From positions 1 through 64,000 of the IMG/VR virus record IMGVR_UViG_3300035698_018280: a stretch of DNA of 64,000 nt. One strand, written 5' to 3'. Of the stretch, positions 16,134 to 25,472 are shown piece after piece. Each line of letters opens with the position of its first letter. Positions within the stretch are counted from its first letter, which is position 1. Below the pieces are notes generated by a model. It worked only from the letters and a program-made list of their open reading frames with translations. It was not told where the DNA came from and searched no databases. This stretch comes from a virus. The position numbers and the translations under genes were made by a program.

Positions 16134-16836
16134 GAACAATCTGCTCTTTTAATAGTAGAGATTTTGGGTTATAGCAATACAGCTTTGAATCTGATTTTGT
16201 TACTAGCTTTCTATTCTCATCAAACCAGGAGAATATCTTCTTGTGTATAGGGTGCTTCTTGTCTATCCCTCTCTTAGCCCAATTAGGATTTTCATTCGGT
16301 TCCCCTGGGCTTCTAGTAGTATTATGATCTAGCCAGAAAAATCTATAGTCATATAAATCTACGCCAGCCAAGATGATCTTTTTGTATCCCAAAGTCATTG
16401 CAAGATCTATGCCTGCAAACAATCTACTTTTATTCTTATACATTTTATCAATATTAGATATATCAAAATCTAAAGATCCTTCAACAACATGGTGCCCGAA
16501 CTCTTTGAATCCATATGGTAAATAATCGATTTGATCATCAAATGCAACGAATAAAGAATCTCTATATCTTTCATCCTGCATATACTCGACATACTTTCGA
16601 TAAGTATCTGACATGGTTTTGCCAGAAAATCTAAGCTTCTTCTCTGGTCGAATGTCTCCAACAATCATGTAGCTTGGATTTATCCATTTCTGAAGAATGA
16701 ACCAATTGAAGCCTATAGAGTCATAGCCTCTCAACTCGTCCCATTGATCATTGGTTTGTAATGCCAAGCTTCTGCCAGAACCATAAACAACAACAGTATC
16801 ATTATTTTTGTTTTCTAATAGCGAATCTCTATCCAT
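16120..16836 (-). CDS. DUF115/GT42-like protein, RFFW subgroup
   Basis: A 238-residue protein: VVVYGSGRSLALQ, YDSIGFNWFILQ, GIDLAMTLGYKKIILAGVDL and YDYRFFWLDHN, ending SKLYCYNPKSLLLKE. The same blocks occur in the gene at 23042-23755 (YGSGASI, SIGFNWF, VGVDLYDSRYFWL, MFTFSSKSLL). The order matches GT42/Cst-II-like and DUF115 proteins. The ATG has an AAGGGA site. A glycosyltransferase role is inferred from motif order and neighbours. Confidence 0.55.
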   Translation of the reverse strand: MDRDSLLENKNNDTVVVYGSGRSLALQTNDQWDELRGYDSIGFNWFILQKWINPSYMIVGDIRPEKKLRFSGKTMSDTYRKYVEYMQDERYRDSLFVAFDDQIDYLPYGFKEFGHHVVEGSLDFDISNIDKMYKNKSRLFAGIDLAMTLGYKKIILAGVDLYDYRFFWLDHNTTRSPGEPNENPNWAKRGIDKKHPIHKKIFSWFDENRKLVTKSDSKLYCYNPKSLLLKEQIVHEWK

Positions 16837-16841
16837 ATTAT

Positions 16842-17768
16842 TTATCCCTTAGATCGCATAGTTATAAATTTGATCCAATCGGCAGCCCTATATTCCCAGG
16901 ACCACTTATTCTCAATGTCTGATCTTATGTTTTTACTAATCGACCTATATAGATCTATATCGTTTTTTAGCTCTATGATCTTATCCGCAATATCACCAAC
17001 ATCTCTATTGACTACAAACCCATTTCTTCCGTCGTCTATTAGCTCCGACATACCTCCGACAGCAGTCGTAATAATAGGTATGCCGCATGATGCAGCCTCT
17101 AGAACGCTCAGGGAGAACCCTTCTGAAGAAGAGGCGCAAACATAACAATCGATAGACTGATAAAATCCTGGCATCTTGTCCAAAGGTATGTGGTCTGACG
17201 TACTTAGCATCGCCAACCTGGTTGCTACCTTGGCTTTAGTCGCAGACGGAATGATGAATTTGGAGACGCCTTTTCTCCAATCATGATTTTTAGATCCAGA
17301 ATATCCTATAGAGAACTTGTCGCTAGGTTCGTTAGATTTGCATTTAAAGACCTTATGATCTACGCCATTAGGCGTATAGCAGAGGTTCTCTAGTCCGTTG
17401 CTCGAAAACAGATCGTACAATCTATTAGATACAGCGTTGACCCCTGCAAACCCGGACAGATTATCCAACAACTCTTTTGAAGGCGTTACATCTTTTTCTG
17501 GAGATGTCTTTCTGTCGTCCCAGCTATGATGGGAATGGATACCAGTTAGACAATGCTTCTTGGGTATAAACTTTACAGACGGATAGTTCTGCCATCCCAT
17601 AACAAGTACCTTGTCGTACTTCTTCCACTTCTTCTTAATCGTGGTCTTCTCTGTTTTTATATGCAATGTATCTATAGATACATCATCATCTGTATTGTAT
17701 TTGATTAGAGACTTAGCGATAGAATGATAAGCCCAATTTTGTTTGTCTGTAAGCAATAAAATCTTCAT
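16842..17768 (-). CDS. GT4 family glycosyltransferase
   Basis: A 308-residue GT-B enzyme. The donor domain has FSIGYSGSKNHDWRKGV, IDCYVCASSSEGFSLSVLE (EX7E-type) and ASCGIPIITTAVGGMSELID, the classic GT4 signature. The N-terminal acceptor domain contains AVSNRLYDLF and YTPNGVDHKVF. It resembles the gene at 22185-23045 over YTPNGVD and VASSTEGTPNPALEA. Cytoplasmic, no membrane segment. Confidence 0.88.
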   Translation of the reverse strand: MKILLLTDKQNWAYHSIAKSLIKYNTDDDVSIDTLHIKTEKTTIKKKWKKYDKVLVMGWQNYPSVKFIPKKHCLTGIHSHHSWDDRKTSPEKDVTPSKELLDNLSGFAGVNAVSNRLYDLFSSNGLENLCYTPNGVDHKVFKCKSNEPSDKFSIGYSGSKNHDWRKGVSKFIIPSATKAKVATRLAMLSTSDHIPLDKMPGFYQSIDCYVCASSSEGFSLSVLEAASCGIPIITTAVGGMSELIDDGRNGFVVNRDVGDIADKIIELKNDIDLYRSISKNIRSDIENKWSWEYRAADWIKFITMRSKG

Positions 17769-18340
17769 GTTATTCTACAAAGGTTGTGGACTTTTCCTGC
17801 TGAGAGTTTTGATCCAGGGTTCATATCTTTAGCTACTAATACTTGAGCCTTACGGGCTTCTTCTGAGGACATAGCGATAATGCATCCAGCCCTATGATGA
17901 CCTGACCATATCTCGGGTCCAGAATGAGGTACTTCTCTTTCGTACCGAGATACAGCAAATGGCATTTCAAGAATAACGATTACGTCTTCATGATGCCCCT
18001 TTGATAGGTAGCCTCTTTTCATCGATTTCGCAAGAGTCACTATCTTCTCAGGAAACTTCTTGCCCTTATCCATTTTCCTAAGCATCTTGTAATATCTAGT
18101 TTCTTTATAGTTCTTTCTAAGCCATTTTTCGCCATGTTCAAAGAGCAAAGAAAAAATCTCAACATGAGGGGAGTTGATCATTTTATAATTCAGGAATATA
18201 TCGCTCATAACTCTATTGGGAGTGTACACGGCATAGCAGCTTGACAGGTCGATACAAGACGAGCTTTCAAGTCCCAATCCATAACGTTTGAGTTTTTGCT
18301 GTTCAGTCGCCATTTTTTTGACAGTAAAAGTATATAACAT
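17765..18340 (-). CDS. ParB-like/sulfiredoxin-fold protein
   Basis: 191 residues. The middle reads KIVTLAKSMKRGYLSKG, then VIVILEMP, then IWSGHHRAGCIIAM. This is the order of ParB-type N-terminal domains (I..L..SI..G, PI.V, dGxHR). It is embedded among glycosyltransferases, not near a partition gene. The start is uncertain: ATG 18338-18340 has a close GAGGA, and a later ATG at 18311-18313 has none. The biochemical role is unknown. Members of this fold include nucleases, kinases and CTPases. Confidence 0.5.
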   Translation of the reverse strand: MLYTFTVKKMATEQQKLKRYGLGLESSSCIDLSSCYAVYTPNRVMSDIFLNYKMINSPHVEIFSLLFEHGEKWLRKNYKETRYYKMLRKMDKGKKFPEKIVTLAKSMKRGYLSKGHHEDVIVILEMPFAVSRYEREVPHSGPEIWSGHHRAGCIIAMSSEEARKAQVLVAKDMNPGSKLSAGKVHNLCRIT

Positions 18341-19097
18341 TTCCTCTGAATGGGGGGCTTGTCTTTTTCTTATCCCATAGTCTTAGAATGTTCCGCATCG
18401 TAAAATACTTAGTTCTAAAGAACGGTTTATTGACTTTCTTTACTACGAATCCCTCCTGCTCCAAGAACTTACGAAGGGTTGATTCTCCGTACATATTTAT
18501 GTGGGTTTCGTCATGCAGTAGCCTGAAATTTTTACCGAATCTACGGCTTGCCCAGCCTTCTATATTCGGAGTGATTACAAAAAACCATCCATCGTCCTTT
18601 AGGATTCTTCGTATCTGCTTAGTGTCATAAGATGGATCGAACATGTGTTCTATTACATGATGGCTGTATATTACATCCGCCGATTTGTCTGGCAAATCTT
18701 CTATGTTGCTTTCAACTTGTATGTCAGGATATTGTTTTTGCATAAACTTCTTGCAATACTCTGATATCTCTGTGCCAGTCTTTTTCCATTTCTTATCAAA
18801 TGCGCCAAGAAAGTGACCAAGACCAGATCCTATATCTACTATAGATCCTCCGTCCTTGTAGAGCTTGTTGATATATTTGATTTCGTCAATGTTGCAAGAG
18901 ATCTTATGGTCTCGTTCTTCTCCCTTGTCTCTTGACTTACCATCTGGATCAAGAACGCCATCTCCCCAGTAGTCCTGTTCAAACTTGTTTTCTTCACCTA
19001 TGTTTCTATAGACCATGCTACATTTATCGCATTTCAGAAAATCCATATGCCACGGTGCTGTCGAATTGTCATTACAAAGAGGACATTTATTTCTCAT
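18303..19097 (-). CDS. Class I SAM methyltransferase with N-terminal zinc ribbon
   Basis: A 264-residue protein. Residues 5-26 hold a zinc ribbon (CPLC...CDKC). The methyltransferase core follows with SIVDIGSGLGHFLGAF, GTEIS, ADVIYSHHVIEHMFDP and DDGWFFVITPNIEGW. This zinc ribbon plus Methyltransf_23 layout is common in polysaccharide and sugar-modification clusters. It has an AGGATA site. It overlaps the ParB-like gene. Confidence 0.82.
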   Translation of the reverse strand: MRNKCPLCNDNSTAPWHMDFLKCDKCSMVYRNIGEENKFEQDYWGDGVLDPDGKSRDKGEERDHKISCNIDEIKYINKLYKDGGSIVDIGSGLGHFLGAFDKKWKKTGTEISEYCKKFMQKQYPDIQVESNIEDLPDKSADVIYSHHVIEHMFDPSYDTKQIRRILKDDGWFFVITPNIEGWASRRFGKNFRLLHDETHINMYGESTLRKFLEQEGFVVKKVNKPFFRTKYFTMRNILRLWDKKKTSPPFRGNVIYFYCQKNGD

Positions 19098-20103
19098 TTT
19101 TATATCCTATTCTATCGCAGAAATTTCTAGTCATAAAATCTTGATCTACTTTTACGTTACAATAAGATCTGTCTGGAACAAATTTATTAGTATATACGTC
19201 TATTGATTCTTTGTTCCATATAGTTTTGGCTATAGACAAGAGCCTATCTGGGAACTTTATTTTTCCATCAAATGCATATGTCGGAACCCCTGCTCTGATC
19301 ATCTCCATATGCGTAAATGATACTGGGGGCATATTTATATGGCATTCAACAAAGACAGAAAACTCGCACATAGGAGAATAAAAGTTCGTATGACTTTTTG
19401 GATCTGGTCCATCAATTATAGTAAAGGACAAGTCTCTTTTTTTCAACGAGTTTCTTACGATCTTAGCAAAGTTTTTTTGCTTATACTTTAGCTTCCAAAT
19501 GATATGGAACTCGTCGCCGAGGTCTTTCAGGAATTTGCACGCAGCATCAACTACATCATATTTAGAATGAGATGTTACCAATATGTATTTTTTACCTTTT
19601 GGTATATTGTGCTTGCTAAGTATCTCGTCTTTATTGCCATGATTCTTGACATGGGCATACATATCAAGTTCTGGCTGACTAAAAGGAAAACTGCGAAACG
19701 GCTGGTCCGTAGATGCTGCAATAGCTATTGCGTGAAAATCTTTTCTAAACCCATTTTTCTCTTTAGCCCTAAGTTTTCTCGCAGCGTCCCATGCGTAATC
19801 TATATAGATCAACTTCCCAGAAGACCTATTAATAAACTTGACTATTCTTTTATCATACTCTTTGAACAGCATGGATGTTGATGTTGCTATAATGAAATCA
19901 GAATCTACATATTCTTCTAGTTCATCCAGATCAATCTTGTGACTCATGATTTCTGGACAATACTTTTTTATAAAGTTCAACTCTTCCTTATTTTCATCAA
20001 GATAGTTTTTTCGGCCAGAATGAGGGAAGAATTTGTAGTCATCTCCTATATACCTTGAAAGCATAAAAGCTCGTCTTGCATTAGCGAAATCTAATATTTT
20101 CAT
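19087..20103 (-). CDS. Probable GT-B fold glycosyltransferase or glycerophosphotransferase-like protein
   Basis: A 338-residue protein. The second half reads KKYILVTSHSKYDVVDAAC, FHIIWKLKY, FTIIDGPDP and HMEMIRAGVPTYAFDG, resembling the donor domain of GT-B or CDP-glycerol-type transferases (an alarm-free G-hh-P pattern near the end). The N-terminal domain includes DSDFIIATSTSML and KLIYIDYAWDAARK. The family is not certain. Position within a run of overlapping glycan genes supports a transferase. Confidence 0.45.
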   Translation of the reverse strand: MKILDFANARRAFMLSRYIGDDYKFFPHSGRKNYLDENKEELNFIKKYCPEIMSHKIDLDELEEYVDSDFIIATSTSMLFKEYDKRIVKFINRSSGKLIYIDYAWDAARKLRAKEKNGFRKDFHAIAIAASTDQPFRSFPFSQPELDMYAHVKNHGNKDEILSKHNIPKGKKYILVTSHSKYDVVDAACKFLKDLGDEFHIIWKLKYKQKNFAKIVRNSLKKRDLSFTIIDGPDPKSHTNFYSPMCEFSVFVECHINMPPVSFTHMEMIRAGVPTYAFDGKIKFPDRLLSIAKTIWNKESIDVYTNKFVPDRSYCNVKVDQDFMTRNFCDRIGYKNEK

Positions 20104-21041
20104 GATATGTTATCTATCTCTTCCATCAACTGACCAAATCTAGCCTTTGATGTATGGTATTTCAAGAAGTTTTCTTTAGACTTCTCTGTCATATCGTCTA
20201 TTTGATTAGCAGATAATAATTTTATCTTTGCGCTAAGATCTTCAACAGAGTCAAATTTTATACAACTCTCCATATCCTTATAATCGTGTCTGACTTTCCA
20301 TGGATATTTCGGACATGCTATCAGAGATCCAACTGAAGCGATTTCTTGATATCTAAAACAGCAGTATCCTGCTCCCTGGAAGGTAAGACAGATTTTAGAA
20401 TCCGCCATACTCGACATAAATTGATCAAAAGGAACTTTCTTACCGGATTTCTCGCCTCCCTTGTACATCAATATGTCTTTTTTGATCCCTTTCATAGAAG
20501 ATATGGACTTCATAACGAGATTTCTTTCTTTAGACGAGTCATCCCCTCGAAAGAATAGGTCTATATTCTTTTCAGATGCAGGCTTGGATAAATGCGTATA
20601 ATCTTGGCATGGTATCGAGAAAGGCGAAACTCTTTTATCATACTTCTTGTTCGTCAGATACTCTCTTAGTAAAAAAGATTGACAGTTCATGTTCTTGAAG
20701 TAAAACTTACGAAGAGCATCGCCATGAGCTTTCTCGTCGCCCAAGTTGAGATCGTCAATAAATATAAACGGTCTCTTAGGCCCAATTGATTCTAGAAGAT
20801 ACGAGTTGATCTTGTTCTGGATTTTCTTGTTGTCATATCTCTTTTTGCGAAAACGACGAGCCCACTTTTTCTGACCAAGAACTATAACAAAGTCATGATT
20901 TATTTTTGCTGGCTTATTCTTATCTACATCTGTCCAATCAGGCCATATGATGTCTAACGATTTCTCTTTCTTGATGAGATCCAGAAATCCAAGCCTTTCA
21001 TCGTTGAAATATGCTCCGCCAATTAATACTGCGCCGTTCAT
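20100..21041 (-). CDS. GT-B glycosyltransferase-like (Glyco_trans_1_2/exostosin-like)
   Basis: A 313-residue protein. It contains DLFFRGDDSSKERNLVMKSI, then SKICLTFQGAGYCCFRYQEI and ASVGSLIACPKYPW. The last two match the stretch where Glyco_trans_1_2 and exostosin-type enzymes bind the nucleotide sugar (L.p.G.....R..E....G.ip). The N-terminus starts AVLIGGAYFND. Overlaps both neighbours. Donor unknown. Confidence 0.6.
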   Translation of the reverse strand: MNGAVLIGGAYFNDERLGFLDLIKKEKSLDIIWPDWTDVDKNKPAKINHDFVIVLGQKKWARRFRKKRYDNKKIQNKINSYLLESIGPKRPFIFIDDLNLGDEKAHGDALRKFYFKNMNCQSFLLREYLTNKKYDKRVSPFSIPCQDYTHLSKPASEKNIDLFFRGDDSSKERNLVMKSISSMKGIKKDILMYKGGEKSGKKVPFDQFMSSMADSKICLTFQGAGYCCFRYQEIASVGSLIACPKYPWKVRHDYKDMESCIKFDSVEDLSAKIKLLSANQIDDMTEKSKENFLKYHTSKARFGQLMEEIDNIS

Positions 21042-21517
21042 AGATTATATACTCTTTTTCTATATTCTAGAACCTGTTTTCTGATCTTAGCAGACTTATC
21101 ATTATTGAAAAGTTGCTCATACCTAACCATATTTACACGTGTTCTTGCTGTGCCTATATGGATGATAATAGAAGATCTATGAGATCCATCTAGCCGACAA
21201 CCATCATCTGTTATAATAGGAGGGACATTGCATCCGCCATTTTTTATGGAATCATATAAATTGCGAAACTTGCCGATTCGTTTTAGTATGCTTTTTTCTT
21301 TGCGATTATTATTAATAGCAAACTTGTAGTATTCTGTATTCTTGTAGTCTGTGTTGACAGAATCGAACATGCGAAGAATTTCAAAATGTCTGCTACATTC
21401 ATGACATAATAACTTGGGGCTCATCTTGATAATATGCGGATGTTTTTGGGCATAGCGAAGAAGCTCTTGCTTCCATTTCCAGCTAGGTATCCCAATTACA
21501 GGTTTCGATTCTCGCAT
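21038..21517 (-). CDS. ParB-like domain protein (second copy in island)
   Basis: A 159-residue protein. FRNLYDSIKNGGCNVPPIIT and CRLDGSHRSSIIIHIG give the ParB-type I..L..SI..G and DGxHR order, with IGTARTRVNMV following. It differs widely from the protein at 17765-18340, and both sit singly between glycosyltransferases. A role in sensing or modifying a sugar or nucleotide is only a guess. Confidence 0.5.
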   Translation of the reverse strand: MRESKPVIGIPSWKWKQELLRYAQKHPHIIKMSPKLLCHECSRHFEILRMFDSVNTDYKNTEYYKFAINNNRKEKSILKRIGKFRNLYDSIKNGGCNVPPIITDDGCRLDGSHRSSIIIHIGTARTRVNMVRYEQLFNNDKSAKIRKQVLEYRKRVYNL

Positions 21518-22188
21518 ATAAAATTTCCAAACTTATACTTATTCCTACGATTATTCTTCGACAAAAACTTACCCAACAGTCCATACTGGTCTTCTATAGA
21601 ACCCTTATACCTTGAGATGTTTTTCTTGATTAGCTTCTCTTTGACAGCAAAGTTGCTGCCCTTATTCTCGCCTCTCATGATTGCGTATCTCATATGCTCT
21701 GCAGATGTAGAACATGAGTGTATGCCGACCAGGCTCCTGTCTCCCTTGTTCATATATCCATTCTTGATAGTATCTTTTCTAAAATTGTTATCAATCTTAC
21801 CCAGCTTGTTTAGACGAAATCCTACGCTCTTAGTAATCTTGTGATCATATGCTTTTACGCCTGTAACTGCTCTGCCATTTGCTCTGCCATAGGGTTCCCA
21901 AAGCTTGCAGTAAAAAAACGCCATATTCTCTGGAGCTATTTGAGTCCTATGAAAAAAGTAGGAAAGCGACAGAGGGTGCATCAGCATGTCATCATCTACT
22001 CTTAGAAAATATTTAGCCTTGCATTTGTCAAGACAGTAGTTATTCGCATCTATCCATTTCATATCTTTGACAACTGTTATTTTGGTGTTAACCTCTATCT
22101 GGTTTTCTAAAGATTTCATAGCGTATGGAAAAGTCGATCTCCCATTGGTTATGATAAATACTTCGAGATGTTTTGATATATCTTTCAT
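21496..22188 (-). CDS. GT-A glycosyltransferase, NGRSTF group
   Basis: 230 residues from ATG 22186-22188 (MKDISKHLEVFIITNGRSTF), the ATGA overlapping the previous stop. This start lines up with the relative at 25469-26140 (MAINKTQLEAYIITNGRSTF). A longer frame is open upstream. YFLRVDDDMLMHP gives the DxD motif. The fold is GT2-like with a family-specific C-terminus (HACSS/HSCST). The two copies are paralogues. Confidence 0.7.
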   Translation of the reverse strand: MKDISKHLEVFIITNGRSTFPYAMKSLENQIEVNTKITVVKDMKWIDANNYCLDKCKAKYFLRVDDDMLMHPLSLSYFFHRTQIAPENMAFFYCKLWEPYGRANGRAVTGVKAYDHKITKSVGFRLNKLGKIDNNFRKDTIKNGYMNKGDRSLVGIHSCSTSAEHMRYAIMRGENKGSNFAVKEKLIKKNISRYKGSIEDQYGLLGKFLSKNNRRNKYKFGNFICENRNL

Positions 22189-23045
22189 TTTGTCAAAAAG
22201 TCCACCCATGAAGAAGACCGAATGCCCCAGTCCCATTCGCTTGCAATAATATGCCTAGTGTATTTTCTCATTTTTGCATACTCATCCCTCTCTATGTTTG
22301 CTTTTCTTATCCCTTTTATGGCAGATTTTAGAGAAGGCTTTATGTACCATCCGTTCTTTCCTTCTTCGACTATCTCAACAACGTTCCCAACTCTAGTAGA
22401 TAAAACTGGGACGCCGCAAGACATAGCCTCAAGAGCAGGGTTAGGAGTACCCTCTGTGGAGCTAGCAACTAGCAACACATCAATAGAGTGATAGAAATCT
22501 TTCATTTGCTGATTTGTTTTCAACTGGCTCTGCTTGTCTTTTTTCGATGGAGCAACAAAACGAAACTTTACCTCTCTATCGTAATGATCAGCTAAAGGCC
22601 TCACAATGGATTCGAAGTTCTTTGTCTCTCTATCCCTGTTCCCAACCCAGCCAACGACTAGGGACGATCCAGGGGCCTTGTGGGACTCGCTAAAGAACTC
22701 TGTGTCTACCCCGTTGGGCGTATATGTCGCTCCGTCGAACTCTTGCAACAGAAACGAGTTGTTTACAGAGAATCGATCAAACTTCTTAAGCTTTTTCAAC
22801 GTAGCCTTCTTATTAGTCAAACATTTGTGGCTTGTTATAGATGACAAAATCTGCATGCCTTTAGGAGGCTTGATTCTATCAGCTATAGAAAAACTGGTGT
22901 AATACACCGTATCATATGGGCTGAAATCTATATTCTTAGCGCCAAGAGTTATTATATCCATATCGCATGGAAGATACTTTTTCAAAAGCATCATCCTAGA
23001 ATGCTGGATTCGACCAACTTTATCAGCTATAGCCAGAATCTTCAT
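22185..23045 (-). CDS. GT4 family glycosyltransferase
   Basis: A 286-residue GT-B enzyme. YTPNGVDTEFF, LVVGWVGNRDRETKNF, IDVLLVASSTEGTPNPALEA and MSCGVPVLSTRVGNVVEIVE are the donor-domain signature with EX7E. It is similar in layout to 16842-17768. The ATG overlaps the previous gene. Acceptor unknown. Confidence 0.88.
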   Translation of the reverse strand: MKILAIADKVGRIQHSRMMLLKKYLPCDMDIITLGAKNIDFSPYDTVYYTSFSIADRIKPPKGMQILSSITSHKCLTNKKATLKKLKKFDRFSVNNSFLLQEFDGATYTPNGVDTEFFSESHKAPGSSLVVGWVGNRDRETKNFESIVRPLADHYDREVKFRFVAPSKKDKQSQLKTNQQMKDFYHSIDVLLVASSTEGTPNPALEAMSCGVPVLSTRVGNVVEIVEEGKNGWYIKPSLKSAIKGIRKANIERDEYAKMRKYTRHIIASEWDWGIRSSSWVDFLTK

Positions 23046-23755
23046 TCATCATTCCAAACAGGCATCAATTTAGATAGTAAAGATTTTGATGAAAATGTAA
23101 ACATATCGAACTTACATTGTTTCTTGGCTTCTTTGATAAGATCTAGAGTATCAGATGAAATTGAATGCCTATCGCTAGCTTTTCGCTTTTTCTGCTTGAC
23201 GCTAGCTCTTGTATCATTTCCTAGCCAAAAATATCTTGAATCGTACAGATCAACGCCTACAAATATCAATTTTTCATACTTCAAATACGACGCAACATGA
23301 ATGACATTACACATTGTACATCGTCCATGCAATACTCCGTTATCGAATATGTTGCTCTTCAGTTTGCCTGGCTTCTTTACGTCCTTGACAACGATTCCTT
23401 GTTGGTCAAAATCACCCATACTATCAACATACGAAAAAGCATGAGGAGAATGATGTTCTAGATCATGGACTATCAGGCAGGAGTCTTTGTACTCCTTGCT
23501 TTTCATTTGACTGAAAAACTCTTTTGTTGTTTCGCCTTTTGATATTCTCTTCTTTATATTGGCTTGTTCTCTAACAAGGTAAAAGGTTGTAGCTATTCCT
23601 GACTTACAGAACCAGTTGAACCCTATACTATCAAACGAAGAAAGCTTCTTCCTATCCTCTTTAGACAAGTCGTTGATAGATGCGCCTGATCCATATATAA
23701 CCAAAGTATCAGAACTCTTCTTGGATAGAAACTCTTTCTCGTTCAGAATAATCAT
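23042..23755 (-). CDS. DUF115/GT42-like protein, RYFW subgroup
   Basis: A 237-residue relative of 16120-16836: LVIYGSGASINDL, FDSIGFNWFC, KYEKLIFVGVDLYDSRYFWL and FTFSSKSLL. The extended middle (residues 60-130) has no motif. The shared RYFW in the paralogues at 34106 and 34870 ties the group together. A sialyltransferase-like fold is plausible. Confidence 0.55.
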   Translation of the reverse strand: MIILNEKEFLSKKSSDTLVIYGSGASINDLSKEDRKKLSSFDSIGFNWFCKSGIATTFYLVREQANIKKRISKGETTKEFFSQMKSKEYKDSCLIVHDLEHHSPHAFSYVDSMGDFDQQGIVVKDVKKPGKLKSNIFDNGVLHGRCTMCNVIHVASYLKYEKLIFVGVDLYDSRYFWLGNDTRASVKQKKRKASDRHSISSDTLDLIKEAKKQCKFDMFTFSSKSLLSKLMPVWNDE

Positions 23756-24708
23756 TACTTGAGAACCTCTCTAAAGAAGTCCAAATATTGATCAGCAATA
23801 TTTTTTATGTCAACATGCGACGGGTCTACTTTGATATCTTCTTCAATACACTTGCGGTACGATTGAGCTATGATCTCTCTATCAACTTTTGGCGGAGTAT
23901 ATAGATCAACAGGCTTCAAGTTGTACGGCTTGTCTATGGGGGCTATGACGCCTCCGCATGGTCTAACTATCTCAGGAGTCCCGCCTTCATTAGTTGATAT
24001 AACAGGAGTTCTAGCGCATACTGCTTCTATGACAGAATTAGGGCAGCAATCTGTCCAGCAAATATGTATGACGCCCTTGCAGGCCTTTGTATATCTCGCA
24101 AGTTCTGTCTGGTCAAGCCGGCCGTGAAGCACTATATTTTCCATTCTTCTGTATCTTCTTGAATCAGCCTTACTAAGTCCTGAATCTTTCAGATCTCCCA
24201 TGATATGTAGGGTAGATTCTGAAATATTCGCAAGCAAAAAAGACTCTACAATATCCTTGATTCTTTTATGGGGACGCCATCTTGATGATGCCATAAAATT
24301 GTTACCCTTGAGATTCTTTGGGGCAATAGCATCATACCATGCAGGATCAGCGCCATTCAATATAATTCTGGATGGCTTATTGAATTTTCCCAGATACCTT
24401 TCGCACATCTTTCTACCAAACTCAGATTGATAAACGACGGCATGACACTGGTCTCTTTCTTTTCTGATACTATTATTCATTGATTTGCAGTTTACAGCAG
24501 TGTTGTGATAGACTCCGTTGAGCCTCATAACTCTTTTGCCTTTGAACTTCTGTCGAACCTTAGTTATATGCAAAGATATATCGCAGTTAGGAGAAGGCTC
24601 TGAAGATATAGCCACTCCTTTGTCTCTCATAGCGTTTGCTAATCGCATAGCAAAGAATCCCTTGCCTGTTTTAGGGTTCTCAATATTGGTGTCAAAAAAC
24701 ACTCTCAT
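23755..24708 (-). CDS. GT4 family glycosyltransferase
   Basis: A 317-residue GT-B enzyme. The N-domain contains AVVYQSEFGRKMCERYL and IILNGADPAWYD. The donor side has NFMASSRWRPHKRIKDIVES, NIVLHGRLDQTELARYTK and CCPNSVIEAVCARTPVIST followed by NEGGTPEIV. The E-containing P/N-S-V-IEA motif replaces the usual EGFG form. Family confident, substrate unknown. Confidence 0.87.
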   Translation of the reverse strand: MRVFFDTNIENPKTGKGFFAMRLANAMRDKGVAISSEPSPNCDISLHITKVRQKFKGKRVMRLNGVYHNTAVNCKSMNNSIRKERDQCHAVVYQSEFGRKMCERYLGKFNKPSRIILNGADPAWYDAIAPKNLKGNNFMASSRWRPHKRIKDIVESFLLANISESTLHIMGDLKDSGLSKADSRRYRRMENIVLHGRLDQTELARYTKACKGVIHICWTDCCPNSVIEAVCARTPVISTNEGGTPEIVRPCGGVIAPIDKPYNLKPVDLYTPPKVDREIIAQSYRKCIEEDIKVDPSHVDIKNIADQYLDFFREVLK

Positions 24709-25472
24709 GCATCCAGGAACCTTGTGTTAGAAGCAATGATGCCTTCTCTTTGTCTCGTTTTATATGCGTTATTCAAAAGCTTGGTCATCTTCCCATTGTA
24801 TTTCAGATTCTTCTTTCTCATCTGCATCATTGATTGCGGATGCAGCCTGTAATATGCAACATCTTGAGAAACGAAATGCTTATTTACCTTGAATGGCTCA
24901 TTGTCTTTTTTGCCAAACAACCTCCACCACATTTCCTTATCTGCTCTTGACCTAAGAGTCTCGTCATACAGACCGTACTTATTATGTATCCATTTCTGAA
25001 GCATAACCGTCTGTGCATGTATCCTAACCCTTGTGCGATGAGCTTTCCTTGCGTCTATTTTGTACGCTTTATCAAGAGTCATACCCTTGCCTACGTCTAT
25101 AGCGTAAGCATGAACAAATGGGACACTGAACTTTTCCATCGCATCATATCTGGAAGACAATGAGTTCTTAGTGAACATGTCGTCAGCATCAAGCGTAGTG
25201 ACTATCTCCCCGCTGCATTCAGTTATGCCAAGATTTTTTGCTACCGAATAACCAGAGTTTTCATCTGTCTTTAGAATCTTTGTACTGATAGCAGTATTGT
25301 TTTTCGCAATCTTCTTAGCAGTTTTATATGATCTATCAGAAGAACAATCATCTATAACGATCAGTTCATAGTTATCATAATCCTGGTTATAGATAGATGT
25401 CATACAATCAGTTATATACTGTTCATAATTGTATAGGGGAACTATTACGCTAATCAATGGTTTGTTTTTCAT
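24705..25472 (-). CDS. GT2 family glycosyltransferase
   Basis: A 255-residue GT-A enzyme: PLISVIVPLYNYEQYITDCM, YELIVIDDCSSDRSY, NSGYSVAKNLG and VTTLDADDMF (DxD). This is a textbook GT2 donor-binding half. The C-terminal part (about residues 160-240) is basic. No membrane helix is seen. The next gene overlaps by ATGA-type coupling. Confidence 0.9.
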   Translation of the reverse strand: MKNKPLISVIVPLYNYEQYITDCMTSIYNQDYDNYELIVIDDCSSDRSYKTAKKIAKNNTAISTKILKTDENSGYSVAKNLGITECSGEIVTTLDADDMFTKNSLSSRYDAMEKFSVPFVHAYAIDVGKGMTLDKAYKIDARKAHRTRVRIHAQTVMLQKWIHNKYGLYDETLRSRADKEMWWRLFGKKDNEPFKVNKHFVSQDVAYYRLHPQSMMQMRKKNLKYNGKMTKLLNNAYKTRQREGIIASNTRFLDA

